Notes under the pieces: generated by a model
Databases searched by the model: none
Told to the model about the DNA's origin: nothing
Seen by the model: the letters and a program-made list of their open reading frames with translations, nothing else
Source: an uncultured Actinomycetes bacterium
GTDB lineage: Bacteria > Actinomycetota > Acidimicrobiia > IMCC26256 > PALSA-555
Length of the DNA stretch: 18,789 nt
NCBI GenBank assembly: GCA_937927875.1
Contig: CALEYV010000135.1
Coordinates: forward strand, 1 to 18,789
Direction of reading: 5' to 3'
In this document: piece by piece, positions 18,750 through 18,789 of the stretch
Numbering within the stretch: the stretch's first letter is position 1
Layout: each line of letters opens with the position of its first letter
Program-made: the position numbers and the translations under genes

Positions 18750-18789
18750 AAAATGGGCGGTCGTTGGGGCGTTGACCTGCGCGTTTGCG
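18733..18789. other. Foreign-looking terminal segment
   Basis: The last roughly 55 bases contain AAAAATG and TTG-rich stretches, with G+C visibly lower than the flanking gene, and break the DinB-family frame. GACCTG occurs twice (18743-18748 and 18774-18779). It may be the edge of a mobile element, a recombination junction or a misassembly; no element can be named from this much sequence. Confidence 0.4.

Noticed and set aside
1..18789. CRISPR arrays, rRNA, tRNA, phage genes, complete insertion sequences or a defence island
   Set aside because: None seen: no regularly spaced repeats, no transposase or integrase, and no recognised defence domains in the supported genes.

Overview
The window is very G+C-rich (around 70% by eye), with strong third-position G/C bias, many GTG starts and long spurious antisense ORFs. 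It carries several families that are abundant in Actinobacteria: two luciferase-like (LLM) oxidoreductases of the F420/flavin type, three DinB/maleylpyruvate-isomerase (mycothiol-linked) proteins, DUF4395, a CBU_0592-like membrane protein and an actinobacterial CspA. I infer a mycothiol- and F420-using actinobacterium, possibly from a poorly sampled class. No rRNA, tRNA, CRISPR array, phage module or complete insertion sequence is visible, so this is mostly ordinary chromosome.

Layout. 1-2.1 kb (minus): a DUF4760-like membrane-anchored protein, a cold-shock protein, an exported protein and a three-helix CBU_0592 protein. 2.2-3.8 kb: a phytanoyl-CoA dioxygenase (minus) diverging from a GNAT acetyltransferase (plus). 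3.9-6.3 kb (minus): a four-helix membrane protein, then an operon read in the order membrane protein, nitroreductase, VOC protein. 6.4-9.2 kb: a membrane-anchored YVTN beta-propeller (minus) diverging from a membrane-anchored alpha/beta hydrolase (plus). 9.2-10.7 kb (minus): a proline-rich coiled-coil protein and a ketosteroid-isomerase-like protein. The latter diverges from an LLM oxidoreductase (10.8-11.9 kb, plus). 11.9-13.3 kb (minus): a second VOC protein and a second exported alpha/beta hydrolase, paralogous to the first. 13.5-15.0 kb (plus): a TIGR03086 DinB protein and an atypical nucleoside hydrolase. 15.1-18.0 kb (minus): a small exported acidic protein with an elaborate upstream region, a second DinB protein with a clear promoter and palindrome, an LLM oxidoreductase of the TIGR03617 type and DUF4395. 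18.2-18.8 kb (plus): two overlapping tiny ORFs and a third DinB gene that stops abruptly near the window end, where base composition changes.

How the genes may work together. The soluble enzymes (two LLM, nitroreductase, PhyH, KSI-like, two VOC, two hydrolases, DinB proteins) look like a dispersed set for oxidative, detoxifying or lipid/sterol-like metabolism, not one pathway operon. The envelope proteins form a second theme: two exported hydrolases, an extracytoplasmic propeller, and membrane proteins with proline-rich cytoplasmic tails.

I see no confirmed new multi-gene system. The best leads are the layered control region at 15.4-15.65 kb, the promoter/palindrome at 16.36-16.40 kb, a recurring leaderless GTG-start pattern, the coupled micro-ORFs at 18.2-18.46 kb, the altered metal site of the nucleoside hydrolase, and the interrupted gene at the right edge.
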